Assembly: GCF_018333375.1 (NCBI RefSeq)
Contig: NZ_BORW01000003.1
Coordinates: 62,001-126,000 of the forward strand
Source: Paenibacillus cookii
Lineage (GTDB): Bacteria; Bacillota; Bacilli; Paenibacillales; Paenibacillaceae
Length of the DNA stretch: 64,000 nucleotides
Direction: 5' to 3'
The notes below the pieces were generated by a model. The model ran no database searches, was not told where the DNA came from, and saw only the letters and a program-made list of their open reading frames with translations. Shown in pieces: positions 26,632 to 35,621 of the stretch (the stretch's first letter is position 1; every line of letters starts with the position of its first letter). Both the position numbers and the translations under genes were made by a program.

Positions 26632-26772
26632 TGACTGCGCTCCAAGTGGAAGGGCGTTTAACGCCCGCCGCAAACCTATTCTTCCGGGAATAAGCGAGAA
26701 TACAAGCGAAAGAAGCGGCTCTCGCATCTACTATATTGCGAATCGCAATTTAGGAAGAAAGGATGAAAGAAT

Positions 26773-27402
26773 ATGAGGGTTGCCGATCTCAAAGGATCCT
26801 ACGACGCGATTTTCAGTTTGGGAGACTTATGCCTCGCCGCGATGAAGCTCGAAAAATTCGGCCTGCGAAATTATGCCGGTCCGATCGATTGGATGGCGAC
26901 TTACAACCTATCCGACGTGAACCGCCTTTTAAGGAACCGATTCGCCCATTTTATGGTCTACAATAACCTCGTCGTTGAAGATAAAGTCAGCGAGCAGCTT
27001 TATTTGGTGCGCGACACTTATTACGATTTTCTGTCGAATCACGACTTTTTTACCCACAACAACTTTCCGCCAAATCTTGAAGCTTATCCTTACGTAAAAG
27101 CCAAATACGACCGCCGCGTTCAGCGTTTCATGGAAAAAATGCTAACCAGCCGTAAAATTTTGTTCATTCGCACGGAAGGCACGTTCGAACAAGCCAAAGA
27201 GCTCCAGGAGGTTTTATCGAGTCTTGTCGCGCATGATTTTCGGGTGCTGCTGATCAACCATACCCCTGTCAACGACATCGTGGAACTGGACTGGCCGCTT
27301 GAAAAGGTCTGCTCCATCCAATTGCCGAACGCCGATAAATGGTTGGGAAATGATCACCTATGGGGACAAATTCTAAGCGGAATTCATATATCCACTCGCT
27401 GA
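26773..27402 (+). CDS. DUF1796 family, putative papain-like cysteine peptidase
   Basis: 209 residues. The N-terminal motif AIFSLGDLCLAAMKLEKFGL keeps the conserved SLGxxC cysteine (about Cys 19), followed by GPIDWMATY. A histidine-containing LINHTPVNDI segment is about residue 160 and WGQILSG at the end. The family is annotated as a putative papain-like cysteine peptidase; no activity can be proved from sequence. It is divergent from the 26590 unit and has its own terminator. A role in processing spore-surface proteins is only a guess. Confidence 0.75.
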   Translation: MRVADLKGSYDAIFSLGDLCLAAMKLEKFGLRNYAGPIDWMATYNLSDVNRLLRNRFAHFMVYNNLVVEDKVSEQLYLVRDTYYDFLSNHDFFTHNNFPPNLEAYPYVKAKYDRRVQRFMEKMLTSRKILFIRTEGTFEQAKELQEVLSSLVAHDFRVLLINHTPVNDIVELDWPLEKVCSIQLPNADKWLGNDHLWGQILSGIHISTR

Positions 27403-27414
27403 AGAATCGATGAA

Positions 27415-27463
27415 GGCCGCCGATCCGGACACATGACATGCCGAATCGTGCGGCCCTTTTTTT
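27415..27463 (+). terminator. Terminator after the DUF1796 gene
   Basis: GGCCGC / GCGGCC stem with a large loop, followed by a T-run. Confidence 0.6.
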
Positions 27464-27491
27464 GGCTGCGGATCCCTGTTTGTTCGATCGT

Positions 27492-27653
27492 TTAGAAAGT
27501 CAAAACCTCCAAGTCCGGAAGTGTGTAATCTATTGGAAGCTGCTCGAAAATCCGGTTCCACACCGCGTAGTTCACCAGCAGATCGACATGGGACGATTGC
27601 ACGGCAAAAATCCGGTTATACAAATCGCCGATGACCATATAAGGCTCAGACAC
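27492..27653 (-). CDS. Small protein (53 aa) behind a GT4 gene
   Basis: GTG at 27653 lies 7 nt after GGGAGG and gives 53 residues: SEPYMVIGDLYNRIFAVQ, SSHVDLLVNYAVWNRIF, then an acidic LPIDYTLPDLEVLTF end. It is predicted helical-hydrophobic with no signal peptide. It begins 34 bp after the glycosyltransferase gene in the same direction. The family is unknown. The good ribosome site argues that it is real. Confidence 0.55.
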   Translation of the reverse strand: MSEPYMVIGDLYNRIFAVQSSHVDLLVNYAVWNRIFEQLPIDYTLPDLEVLTF

Positions 27654-27687
27654 GTCGTCTCCTCCCTTCCTTGGCATGGTTCGCCAA

Positions 27688-28911
27688 TTATGCTCCTGAA
27701 GCTACCCTCGTATATTCGTTCAATAGCCTGGAAATCATCTGATCGAGCGACCAGTGCTGCTGTCCCCAGCGCGCCGCATTTTGGCCGAGCATGCGCCGGT
27801 ATTCATCGTTTCCTAGCAGCGTATTCAGATGCTGTGCCAGCGTAAGCGGATCTTTCACCGGGGAAACCAGTCCGGTCACGCCATGTTCCACCATCTCCGG
27901 CAGTCCTCCGGCATTCGACACGCATGCCGGCAAGCCGGCGAACTGTGCCTCCATCACCGAAAACGGCTGATTATCCTGGATGCAGGAATGGACGAAAATG
28001 TCCGATTGCAGAAGCAGGGCCGGAATATCATGGCGCTCGCCGAAAAACACCACATCATTTTGCAATGCCAGAGCTTGGGTTTGGTTCCACAGCTCCTCCC
28101 TTTTATCGCCGTCTCCGACGATCCAGCACACCCAATCCTGCTGCCTCATGCTTTTCAGGATGCCTAGCGCCGAAATCAGTACATCGATCCCCTTGACGAA
28201 CGACAGCCTTGCCGGACAGATGATCACCTTTTTATCCGGCGGCCGGCTGACATCCGTTCCCATATGGGCTTTATGCCAAAATTCCTGGGCATCCAGGCCG
28301 TATTGGAAAACGCTGATGCGATGTTCCGGAATGCCGAAATCGCGGACGAGCAGGTTTTTCTGCCACTGCGTCGACGTGATCGTGACGTTTCCGGACGCAG
28401 CGCCGCGAGATTCAACGGAAGGGAAATACTTCCAGGCCGGTGAATGCTCGTTGATGCCGAGCTGCGGGTTCATCCGGAAATGGTTGTGAAGCTCTCCCGT
28501 GACGGAGCCGTGAACCTGGGCAATCAACGGAACGTGAGCCGGCTTCACCCGGGCGAGCGAACGGGCCGCAAATATATCCTGGGTGTGGATGATGTCATAT
28601 TGATCCAGCCCGAAACACGCGGCCGAAAGCTCCAGCATATATCGGTCTATCTCATAATAGTGAATGAGGGGATCCGCATGCAGCAAGGGCGCGTATTCCC
28701 TGGCCAGCTTGGTGACCACAAGCGGGCGGATCCATTCCTTGGAGATTTCGCGGCCGCGGTTAATAATATGGAATTTGGCGTAATCCGGGCTGTTTCCGAG
28801 CAGATCCACCTGATGTCCCATGGCTTCCAGCCGCTGCTGGATTTGCGTCATGTATTTCCATACTCCGCCGACATGGGGAATCAGCCAGTATGTCGCTAGC
28901 AGTATCTTCAT
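27688..28911 (-). CDS. Glycosyltransferase family 4
   Basis: 407 residues, GT-B fold. N-terminal MKILLATYWLIPHVGGVWKY has the typical glycine-rich acceptor loop. The C-terminal domain has KKVIICPARLSFVKGIDVLI, WIVGDGDKREEL, and the catalytic E-x7-E region around QPFSVMEAQFAGLPACVSNAGGLPEM. It may add a sugar to a spore-surface protein or polysaccharide. GAAGGAG precedes ATG. It forms a two-gene unit with the 53-residue protein. Confidence 0.88.
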   Translation of the reverse strand: MKILLATYWLIPHVGGVWKYMTQIQQRLEAMGHQVDLLGNSPDYAKFHIINRGREISKEWIRPLVVTKLAREYAPLLHADPLIHYYEIDRYMLELSAACFGLDQYDIIHTQDIFAARSLARVKPAHVPLIAQVHGSVTGELHNHFRMNPQLGINEHSPAWKYFPSVESRGAASGNVTITSTQWQKNLLVRDFGIPEHRISVFQYGLDAQEFWHKAHMGTDVSRPPDKKVIICPARLSFVKGIDVLISALGILKSMRQQDWVCWIVGDGDKREELWNQTQALALQNDVVFFGERHDIPALLLQSDIFVHSCIQDNQPFSVMEAQFAGLPACVSNAGGLPEMVEHGVTGLVSPVKDPLTLAQHLNTLLGNDEYRRMLGQNAARWGQQHWSLDQMISRLLNEYTRVASGA

Positions 28912-29057
28912 GCCTTCTCCTTCCCATGGGATCCGGCGACGGGAGCCGGACTCATTGATGGTTTAATGGACGATGCCGACAATATACTATATTGGAAAAC
29001 GATGCGGCGGGACACGACTCTTGAACCCCCTCACGCCGAATGTTCGGAAATTTCGGA

Positions 29058-29090
29058 CAAAAAAATCACCGGAACATCAGTTCCGGTGAT
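29058..29090 (-). terminator. Terminator
   Basis: Perfect ATCACCGGAA / TTCCGGTGAT stem with a 6-nt loop. On the minus strand it is followed by a run of T residues. Confidence 0.88.
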
Positions 29091-29115
29091 CCCAGTTCGT
29101 TTAAGCGCCTTTGAA

Positions 29116-29553
29116 TTAGTCGGAGTAAGCCACGGCTTCGAAGCTTTCGGGCCCTACCCGGGTCGGAATGACCGCCAGTCCTCCAGGAATGCTGACGAAG
29201 GCCTGGTAAACGACGAATCCAGGGTTCGTCGTCAACAAATCGATGCCCGTTACGGTAATGACGTCGGTCGTCAGAAGCAACGTTCCTACCGGCATCGACT
29301 CGGTAGCGGAATAGACGAGAGTGGATACCCCGCCAACGACCCGGAAGATTGTGATGGTTACAGGAACAAGGACGGCAACGACAGCGCTCAGCGTAACGGT
29401 TGCCGTGAAGTGAACGGAAAGATTCGGCCCCGCGGCGGCTGTGTTCAAGCCAAGCGTTCCGAACAAAGCGGGGGTGGCGCTTGCAGGGATGCTGACTGCG
29501 CCTGCGGTCGAGACGTTTTGGGAAATCTGGCTATCTATCAAACGGTTTGGCAT
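29116..29553 (-). CDS. Beta-rich, possibly exosporium-like protein
   Basis: 145 residues, low in charge and rich in Val, Thr, Ala and Gly. Segments such as LSVHFTATVTLSAVVAVLVPVTITIFR, LVYSATESMPVGTLLLTTDV and GFVVYQAFVSIPGG (read in pieces) suggest a beta-sandwich like those of exosporium or filament head proteins. No signal peptide, as expected for a mother-cell-assembled coat protein. ATG follows GGAGGG. A SigmaK-like -10 (CATAATCTA, 29579-29587) is 26 bp upstream. Monocistronic. Confidence 0.65.
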   Translation of the reverse strand: MPNRLIDSQISQNVSTAGAVSIPASATPALFGTLGLNTAAAGPNLSVHFTATVTLSAVVAVLVPVTITIFRVVGGVSTLVYSATESMPVGTLLLTTDVITVTGIDLLTTNPGFVVYQAFVSIPGGLAVIPTRVGPESFEAVAYSD

Positions 29554-29578
29554 AAGGAATTCTCCCTCCTTTCATCCA

Positions 29579-29587
29579 TAGATTATG
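29579..29587 (-). promoter_or_regulatory. Candidate SigmaK -10 element
   Basis: CATAATCTA on the minus strand, a full match to CATAnnnTA, 26 bp before the 29553 start. No obvious -35. Confidence 0.45.
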
Positions 29588-29671
29588 CGAGAGTTTCGCA
29601 TCATGCATGGACGAACCATCCAGTCTATTCATACAAAAACCGGAAGAAGAGAGAAGGAGTAGAATTCCATA

Positions 29672-30385
29672 TTACCCCATGATTGACAAAATCGGATGGA
29701 TCGTGTTCCGGACGCGTTCCTGCGTCACGGCATATTCCTGCCGAATGAGATCCTGATACCGAAGCGTGCCCATCGCTTCGTGCCATCGGTACCCGACCAG
29801 CGCCTCATCGAGGTACGGGAACGATATGCCTGCCTGGATCGCCCTGATCCATAAATCCAGATCATGCGTATAAGGGAGGGACTCGTTAAACAATCCGATG
29901 TGGTAAAACAGTTCTTTTTTCATGATCACCGTGCAGCCGTTGACCGGATTGTTGATCAGAAAAGTGCGGTAAAAGTCCGCCGTCCCGTGAAAAGCGAAGC
30001 CGGCACGATGCTGTACGATCTGGCTTTGCCTATCGATATAATCGAAGTTGGTATGGGATATCCACGCCCCGCGTTCCAGCATAAACTGGATCTGGCGGTT
30101 GATTTTATCGTGGTAAAATATATCGTCGGAGCTGAGCCATGCGACATATTCCCCCGAAGCATACCGGATTCCGTGATTTAATGCGCTTGCGGTGCCGCCG
30201 TTGGCCTTTCCCAGATAATGGATATACGGCATGTACGGACCTAACCGGTCGGCATGCATCGTCGAACCGTCGTCGACGACGATAATTTCGATCGGCCTGT
30301 ACGATTGCGTCAGCGCGCTTTGCACCGCCTGATCCACGTAAGGATCGTTGTAAAAAGGAATGACGATCGTAACCAGCGGTTTCAT
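29672..30385 (-). CDS. Glycosyltransferase family 2
   Basis: 237 residues, GT-A fold. Start VTIVIPFYNDPYVDQAVQSAL, nucleotide-binding IIVVDDGST, GANGGTASALNHGIRYASGEYVAWLSSDD with the metal-binding DxD-like SSDD, and the catalytic region YTHDLDLWIRAIQAG. It is the last gene of a long minus-strand operon that begins near 35621. Its ATG overlaps the upstream epimerase stop (ATGA). Confidence 0.88.
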   Translation of the reverse strand: MKPLVTIVIPFYNDPYVDQAVQSALTQSYRPIEIIVVDDGSTMHADRLGPYMPYIHYLGKANGGTASALNHGIRYASGEYVAWLSSDDIFYHDKINRQIQFMLERGAWISHTNFDYIDRQSQIVQHRAGFAFHGTADFYRTFLINNPVNGCTVIMKKELFYHIGLFNESLPYTHDLDLWIRAIQAGISFPYLDEALVGYRWHEAMGTLRYQDLIRQEYAVTQERVRNTIHPILSIMG

Positions 30386-31314
30386 TTGGATACTCCCCCT
30401 CCGGTGCGGAAATATTGAAGAATGTCCGATACCGACCTCTCGATCGGAATGGACGGCTTCCAGCCGAGCGATTCCAAGCCCATGGGAACCTGCGAATCCC
30501 GCTCCTTGATGGAATCGTCCTCATCCCCCCACTCGACCGGGACATCGCTCCCCGAAGCCTTCATGAACAAAACGGCTATTTCCTCAAGCGTGCGTTCTTT
30601 GCCCGACGTGACGGTGTAGACCTCTCCCGGCGTTCCCTTTTCAAGCATGATGCCGTAAGCCCGGACGGCATCCCTGACATCCAGAAAATCGCGCCGCGAG
30701 GCTCGCGACGAAATGCGGAAAGCCTTCATCGCCTCTCCTCTTTCGCATGCCGCGATGTAGCGGCCCAGCAAAGCGCAAAAGCCCGTCGACGGCCCGGGTC
30801 CTATCAAATTCGACGGCTCCGCCAGCATGACCGGCTGCCCGAACAGGCAGCTCCAGGACATGACGGCCGCCTTCTGCAAGCTTTTGCTTAAGCTGTACGG
30901 ATGGGGCGGCCGGTAAGGAGGAGTGAGGCTGAACACGGCTTTCGTTCCGGCAATCAGTACCCGGCACGCCGGAAACGGGCGAAGGGCATTCAGCAAATAA
31001 AGCGTCGGAAGCACGTTGGTTTCCATGTAGAGCAGCGGATCGGCCCAGGATTCGGGGACCGAGTTTTTCCCGCCGAGATGAAGGACATAGTCGGGAGCGA
31101 TCTTCCGGGCAAGCTCGTCAAGCTTCTGCTTATCCATCAGATCGCAGGTGTGGTATCTTACCCCTTCGATGGCCGGAAGTGCCTGCGTTTGCCGCACGAT
31201 GCCGGCGACCCGCATGCCGAGCCCGGCAAAATACCGGCAGGCATGGCCGCCGGTAAATCCCGAAGCTCCGGTAATCATAATGACGCGCTTGCGGAGGGAA
31301 GCTCGTTCATCCAT
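30382..31314 (-). CDS. NAD(P)-dependent sugar-nucleotide epimerase/reductase (extended SDR)
   Basis: 310 residues from ATG 31314 (AAGGAG 8 nt upstream). Rossmann motif ITGASGFTGGHACRYF, then YVLHLGGKNSVPESWADP, and YSLSKSLQKAA giving the catalytic YxxxK. The C-terminal part reads RRDFLDVRDAVRAYGIML, like GDP-4-keto-6-deoxymannose reductases and epimerases of the RMD/GalE group. The product sugar is unclear. It overlaps the RmlD-like gene's end by about 40 bp and the GT2 gene by 4 bp, so it is tightly coupled. Confidence 0.8.
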   Translation of the reverse strand: MDERASLRKRVIMITGASGFTGGHACRYFAGLGMRVAGIVRQTQALPAIEGVRYHTCDLMDKQKLDELARKIAPDYVLHLGGKNSVPESWADPLLYMETNVLPTLYLLNALRPFPACRVLIAGTKAVFSLTPPYRPPHPYSLSKSLQKAAVMSWSCLFGQPVMLAEPSNLIGPGPSTGFCALLGRYIAACERGEAMKAFRISSRASRRDFLDVRDAVRAYGIMLEKGTPGEVYTVTSGKERTLEEIAVLFMKASGSDVPVEWGDEDDSIKERDSQVPMGLESLGWKPSIPIERSVSDILQYFRTGGGVSK

Positions 31315-32123
31315 ATCTTCAACTCCTTCAGCATGTCTCGGTAATGGGGGACGGCATAATCGATGTCGGCCCGCGTCGACACCAGCGTGCGGTCCTGCAC
31401 CGGCTGGTCGACAGGCAAAACCACGACGTCGCGAAGATCCCATATTTCCTGAAACAGCAGCAGCAGGTCATGTTTGCAGATCGGGACCGGGTGGGCCAGA
31501 TGGATCAAACCCGACACGGAAGAATTCATGAAGCGATCGACGGCCTTCGCCAGCTCCAGCGTCGTCACGCCGTTCCACATGACGTTGCGGTAGCCGGTAA
31601 CCGCTCCTTTTTGCGACATGAACCAATGCATGAGCCCGATGCCATGGCTTCGGATCTCCGGACCGATAATCGACGTCCGGATGGTCAGATGCCCTGGAGC
31701 CCGCACTTCGCCCAGCGCTTTGGTCATCGCGTACATGCTCGTTCCGTCCGGCTGGTCTTCCTCCGTATAGCCGCCCCGGGTTCCTTCGAAGACGCAGTCC
31801 GTGCTGATATGAATGAGGCGGGCACCGATCCGGTCCGCGGCCCGGCAGAGCCGGTGGGGCAAAAAGCCGTTGATATGATACGCATTGATCCGGTCTTCAT
31901 CGGCATGATGGTTCAGGACGCCGATGGCATTGATCACGACATCGGGCCGGACGATGTCCAGCAGCCGGTCGACCATGCACGGTTCGGAGGCGTCAAGGTA
32001 AAGTCCCCCGGGACTTCGGGCTTCCCGGGTGGTGTAGAAGACGCGATGTTTTTCCTGACGCCGAAAGTAATGAACCAGCATATGGCCCGCCATTCCGTTT
32101 CCGCCAAGAATAAGCAATTTCAT
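31275..32123 (-). CDS. RmlD-type nucleotide-sugar reductase
   Basis: 282 residues of the RmlD substrate-binding family. N-terminal LLILGGNGMAGHMLVHYF, INAIGVLNHHADEDRINAYHIN, HISTDCVFEGTRGGYTEED, and the catalytic YAMTK (Tyr-x3-Lys). With the 4,6-dehydratase and the 2-epimerase before it, the set matches the WbvB-WbvR-WbvD type pathway (4-ketoreduction by an RmlD-like enzyme) to UDP-L-RhaNAc and UDP-L-QuiNAc. The alternative, FucNAc by FnlB/CapF-like enzymes, usually uses a different reductase. ATG at 32123 overlaps the upstream stop. Confidence 0.8.
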   Translation of the reverse strand: MKLLILGGNGMAGHMLVHYFRRQEKHRVFYTTREARSPGGLYLDASEPCMVDRLLDIVRPDVVINAIGVLNHHADEDRINAYHINGFLPHRLCRAADRIGARLIHISTDCVFEGTRGGYTEEDQPDGTSMYAMTKALGEVRAPGHLTIRTSIIGPEIRSHGIGLMHWFMSQKGAVTGYRNVMWNGVTTLELAKAVDRFMNSSVSGLIHLAHPVPICKHDLLLLFQEIWDLRDVVVLPVDQPVQDRTLVSTRADIDYAVPHYRDMLKELKIWMNELPSASASL

Positions 32124-33106
32124 CACAGAAACCCTCCGCGCTGGAGAATGTTTTTGATCTCCTCTTTATTCATCAAATGATGGTTGGAGCTGAAGCTGCT
32201 GAATTCTACCGGTCTGCAGTGTTTGTAACGTTCCTTGAGCTCGGGCATATGAAGCGTCGGCAGGATGACGAGGTACTCTTCGTCGTATACCACCGTCGTC
32301 ATGCTTTCGAAATCGCTCATCAGTATTTCGTGGATCTTCTCTCCGGGGCGGATGCCGGATTCCACGATGCTTACGTTTTCTTTGCCGGAGGCTTCGATCA
32401 GCACTTCCGCCAGGTCCACGATTCTGCAAGCAGGCATCGTCATGACGAAGATTTCCCCGCCGTAGCTTTCCTCCGCAGCCTTGAACAGCAGTTTAATTGC
32501 GTCCGGCAGCGTCAGGAAAAACCGGGTCATCTCCATGTCCGTGATCAGCACCTGGCCTTTGCTCCGGATTTGGTCCTTGAACACGTGCACCACAGAGCCG
32601 TTTGTCCCAAGCACGTTGCCGCCGCGAACGGTAACGAAGCGGGTTTCGCTGTTGAGCAGATTCGCGTACACGACCAGCTTCTCGCCGATGGCTTTGGTCA
32701 TGCCGTAAAAATTCGAAGGATTGGCCGCCTTGTCGGTCGAGATGTAAAACACTTTCTTGACCTTGTTGTCGATGGCTGCTTCGATCACGTTTTGGGTGCC
32801 GATGACGTTGGTTTTAAGCGCTTCGTACGGCTGGTCCTCGCACACCGGAACATGCTTGAGCGCGGCAAGATGGAACACGTAGTCGACGCCTTGGCAAACG
32901 GCGGTCAGCGCCTCTTTGTCACGGATGTCCCCGATCCGGAAGCTCAGGCGCTTGTCTTCGAACGTCCGGCTCATCGCCACTTGCGACGATTCGTTGCGGG
33001 AGAACACGATCACCTCCCTCGGATTTTGCATAAGCAGCTGGGCAACCAATTCATACCCCCAGGATCCGGTCCCCCCAGTCACCATAATACGTTGATTTTC
33101 AAACAT
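32123..33106 (-). CDS. UDP-GlcNAc 4,6-dehydratase (CapE/FnlA/WbvB type)
   Basis: 327 residues. Glycine motif IMVTGGTGSWGYELVAQLL, catalytic region ISTDKAANPSNFYGMTKAIGEK (Asp-Lys and Tyr-x3-Lys, the inverting 4,6-dehydratase/5-epimerase pattern), and RGGNVLGTNGSVVHVF. It removes water from UDP-GlcNAc, and the CapE/FnlA group also inverts C5. ATG at 33106 has GGAGGG 7 nt upstream and overlaps the end of the 2-epimerase gene by 8 bp. Confidence 0.88.
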   Translation of the reverse strand: MFENQRIMVTGGTGSWGYELVAQLLMQNPREVIVFSRNESSQVAMSRTFEDKRLSFRIGDIRDKEALTAVCQGVDYVFHLAALKHVPVCEDQPYEALKTNVIGTQNVIEAAIDNKVKKVFYISTDKAANPSNFYGMTKAIGEKLVVYANLLNSETRFVTVRGGNVLGTNGSVVHVFKDQIRSKGQVLITDMEMTRFFLTLPDAIKLLFKAAEESYGGEIFVMTMPACRIVDLAEVLIEASGKENVSIVESGIRPGEKIHEILMSDFESMTTVVYDEEYLVILPTLHMPELKERYKHCRPVEFSSFSSNHHLMNKEEIKNILQRGGFL

Positions 33107-34190
33107 GCACTTTCCCTCCAAGCAGAAATTTGACTACCTTATCCGAGACGTTTTTGGCCAAATACCCTTCCGGGCAGACCCATTCCCGGTTCAAGCTGAT
33201 CATCAGGTCCGCCGCGCGCGCGATATGCTTCGCTTCAAGGCCTGATACGATGTTGCTGCCGCAGTCGACGGTTTCCGGGCGTTCGGTCGTATGCCGCATC
33301 GTAACGGTGGGGACCTGCATGATGCAGCATTCCTCCTGGACCGTTCCGCTGTCCGTCAATGCGCAGCAGGCGTGCCTTTCCAGCTTGACGAAATCGAAAA
33401 ATCCGAAAGGCTCGTGGAATTCCACCAACGGGTGCGTGCGCAAATCTTTCAGCCCCGCAATGCGGGAGGCCGTTCGCGGATGAATGCTGCAGATGAGCCG
33501 GCGGCCGTATTTTTCCGCGATCATGTTCAGCCCTTCGACGATTTGCCGCAGCCGTTCCGGATGATCCACGTTCTCCGCGCGGTGGGCCGTAACCAAAAAA
33601 TATTCCTTCGGCTTCAGGGAGAGGCTGTTCAAAATGCGGCTTGCTTCGATCGAATCCTTGTAGTGCTCCATTACTTCATAGATCGGATTTCCCGTCAGCA
33701 CGATGCGCGAGCTGGGAAAACCTTCGGCAAGCAAATGTTTTTTGCTCTGTTCCGTATACGGCATGTTGATCGAAGAAATCGCGTCGATGACCCGCCGGTT
33801 TTTCTCTTCGGGCACGCCGAGGTCAAAGCAGCGGTTGCCGGCTTCCATATGAACCACGGGATATCCGAGCCTTTCGGCAAGCACCGCGCACAGCGCGCTG
33901 TTGGTATCGCCAAGCAGAAGGATGGTATCGGGCTTCTCCTTATCCAGAATCCGCTCCATTTGAAGGAACATGGACGAGAGCTGTTCCCCAAGCGTTGCGG
34001 CTGCATCCTGCAAAACGTAATCCGGTGAGCGCAAGCCCATCTGCTTAAAAAAAATGCCGCTCAGCCTTTCTGCAAAATTTTGCCCGGTATGCACCAGCAC
34101 ATGCCGCTCTGCATACCGGTCCAGCTTAGGAAGGATGAGGCTGAGGCGGATAATTTCGGGCCGGGTGCCCAAAATCGTCATGATTCTCAT
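33099..34190 (-). CDS. Non-hydrolysing UDP-sugar 2-epimerase (WecB/CapG/WbvD type)
   Basis: 363 residues. Start MTILGTRPEIIRLSLILPKL, HTGQNFAERLSGIFFKQM, LLLGDTNSALCAVLAERLGYPVVHMEAG and VTAHRAENVDHPERL are typical of WecB-like epimerases. In this gene set it probably acts after the reductase, epimerising C2 of the 6-deoxy UDP-sugar. The loop residues RPETVDCGSN lie near the C-terminus. It follows a GT4 gene by 12 bp in the same operon. Confidence 0.88.
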   Translation of the reverse strand: MRIMTILGTRPEIIRLSLILPKLDRYAERHVLVHTGQNFAERLSGIFFKQMGLRSPDYVLQDAAATLGEQLSSMFLQMERILDKEKPDTILLLGDTNSALCAVLAERLGYPVVHMEAGNRCFDLGVPEEKNRRVIDAISSINMPYTEQSKKHLLAEGFPSSRIVLTGNPIYEVMEHYKDSIEASRILNSLSLKPKEYFLVTAHRAENVDHPERLRQIVEGLNMIAEKYGRRLICSIHPRTASRIAGLKDLRTHPLVEFHEPFGFFDFVKLERHACCALTDSGTVQEECCIMQVPTVTMRHTTERPETVDCGSNIVSGLEAKHIARAADLMISLNREWVCPEGYLAKNVSDKVVKFLLGGKVHV

Positions 34191-34202
34191 AGCGTCCGTC
34201 CC

Positions 34203-35621
34203 CTACTTTCGTTTAATGGACTTGGAGCGACGTTTGGAACGTTTGCCTGCTCCTGCCTTTCTTTGGATCCGGCGTGCTCGAACCGCGGCCGCCGGCCTTC
34301 TTGCTTTCCTTGCATGTTTCCTTCTCCTGCCCGCCCTCCTTTTTGCCGGGGCAGCTTGCCCAACCGGAGGCGGCGGAACGTTCAACGCAGGGACGCCTGC
34401 GGCGGATACGCGGCGGGAAACGTCCCCGCTCATCCAATCGGGGCATCCCCGCTGCAGCTCCTGAACGAATCCGTGAACCCGCTGCCGGTAGGTCTCCATG
34501 CCGTATGCCGTCCTCGCGGCGTTCGCGTTCATGCTTCCGGTATACTGCAGGAACTCCGGTTGATTGACCAGTTCGGATACCTTGGCCGCCAGCGCTCCAT
34601 AGTCGCCCGTCGGAACCGCAAAGTGACCGTTGCCCGTATTTTTCATCAGCTCGCCGAGACCACCGGAATCGAAGGATACGACCGGCTTGCCGCAAAGCAT
34701 GCCTTCCAGCGCCGTCATCCCGAAACCTTCCTGCACCATGCTCGGAACGACAAGGATATCCATGGCGCTGTAAGCCGAATGCACCGATTCCACAAATGGG
34801 ATGAAGCGGAAAGAATTTCGGTGGCCGGAATCATTCACTTCCTGAACGCAGCGGTCGTAATAGGACTGGTCGGCGGGTTTCCCGATCACGACAAACCGGC
34901 AATTCGGATACGACGCCGCCAGAATTTTCGCCATGCGGATGAATTCAAGCAGCCCCTTTTCGGGATGGATAAAAGAAGAGATATAGCCGATGCAGATATG
35001 GGAGTCCTTCAGGCGGAGAATTTTACGATAGCCGTTCCGGATCAACATTTGGGAAGGCTGCAAAAGCTCATTGTCCGCGGACGGGGGAAGCAGCGTGATC
35101 GGTTTGGAGACCGTTCCGCGAAAGACGCGGGCCGACGCCTCCGAAATCGCGATCAGGCAATCGCTGTACTTCTCTACCACGGCCGTGGCCGCAGACGTGT
35201 ATGCCGTCGTTTGCATCGTTTCGGTTATTTTCCATAAGACCGGAATGCCAAGCAATTTGGCAGCCATGGCGGGCATCACGTTCACGATGGTATTGGTGAG
35301 GACGATGTCGGGAGCCGTCTCCGCCATGCAGCGGACAACCGAAGCAAAATCCGGATGGTGCCGAAGCCCCTCCGCTTCCTGTTCGAGCCGTTCGCCGGGC
35401 TGATACATGCCAAAAAGCAAGGGGCAGGATTGGATTCGTACCGTCATGCCTTGTTTACGGGCAGAAGCCGTCAGCTTGCCTTCCTGCGGAGCGACCAGAA
35501 TGCACTCGAAATAAGGCGCGATTTGAAGGCAGAACATCAGCAGGAGCTTTTCGGCCCCCGTGATGCTGCTTGTATTGCTGACATGGGAGAACAGCATCAT
35601 CTTAGGCTTATACGTCATCAT
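34203..35621 (-). CDS. GT4 glycosyltransferase with a long Arg/Lys-rich tail
   Basis: About 472 residues. The GT-B core has LFSHVSNTSSITGAEKLLLM, ICIGYISSFIHPEKGLLEFI, FVVIGKPADQSYY and the E-x7-E region QEGFGMTALEGMLCGKPVVSFDSGG. After about residue 420 comes a strongly basic tail (KRRAGRRRKHARKARRPAA, ... KRSKRRSKSIKRK). The start is uncertain: AAAGGAGGT at about 35664-35672 has no ATG/GTG/TTG at normal spacing. Candidates are CTG 35651 or ATG 35621; I list the latter. First gene of the operon that runs to 29672. Confidence 0.75.
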   Translation of the reverse strand: MMTYKPKMMLFSHVSNTSSITGAEKLLLMFCLQIAPYFECILVAPQEGKLTASARKQGMTVRIQSCPLLFGMYQPGERLEQEAEGLRHHPDFASVVRCMAETAPDIVLTNTIVNVMPAMAAKLLGIPVLWKITETMQTTAYTSAATAVVEKYSDCLIAISEASARVFRGTVSKPITLLPPSADNELLQPSQMLIRNGYRKILRLKDSHICIGYISSFIHPEKGLLEFIRMAKILAASYPNCRFVVIGKPADQSYYDRCVQEVNDSGHRNSFRFIPFVESVHSAYSAMDILVVPSMVQEGFGMTALEGMLCGKPVVSFDSGGLGELMKNTGNGHFAVPTGDYGALAAKVSELVNQPEFLQYTGSMNANAARTAYGMETYRQRVHGFVQELQRGCPDWMSGDVSRRVSAAGVPALNVPPPPVGQAAPAKRRAGRRRKHARKARRPAAAVRARRIQRKAGAGKRSKRRSKSIKRK

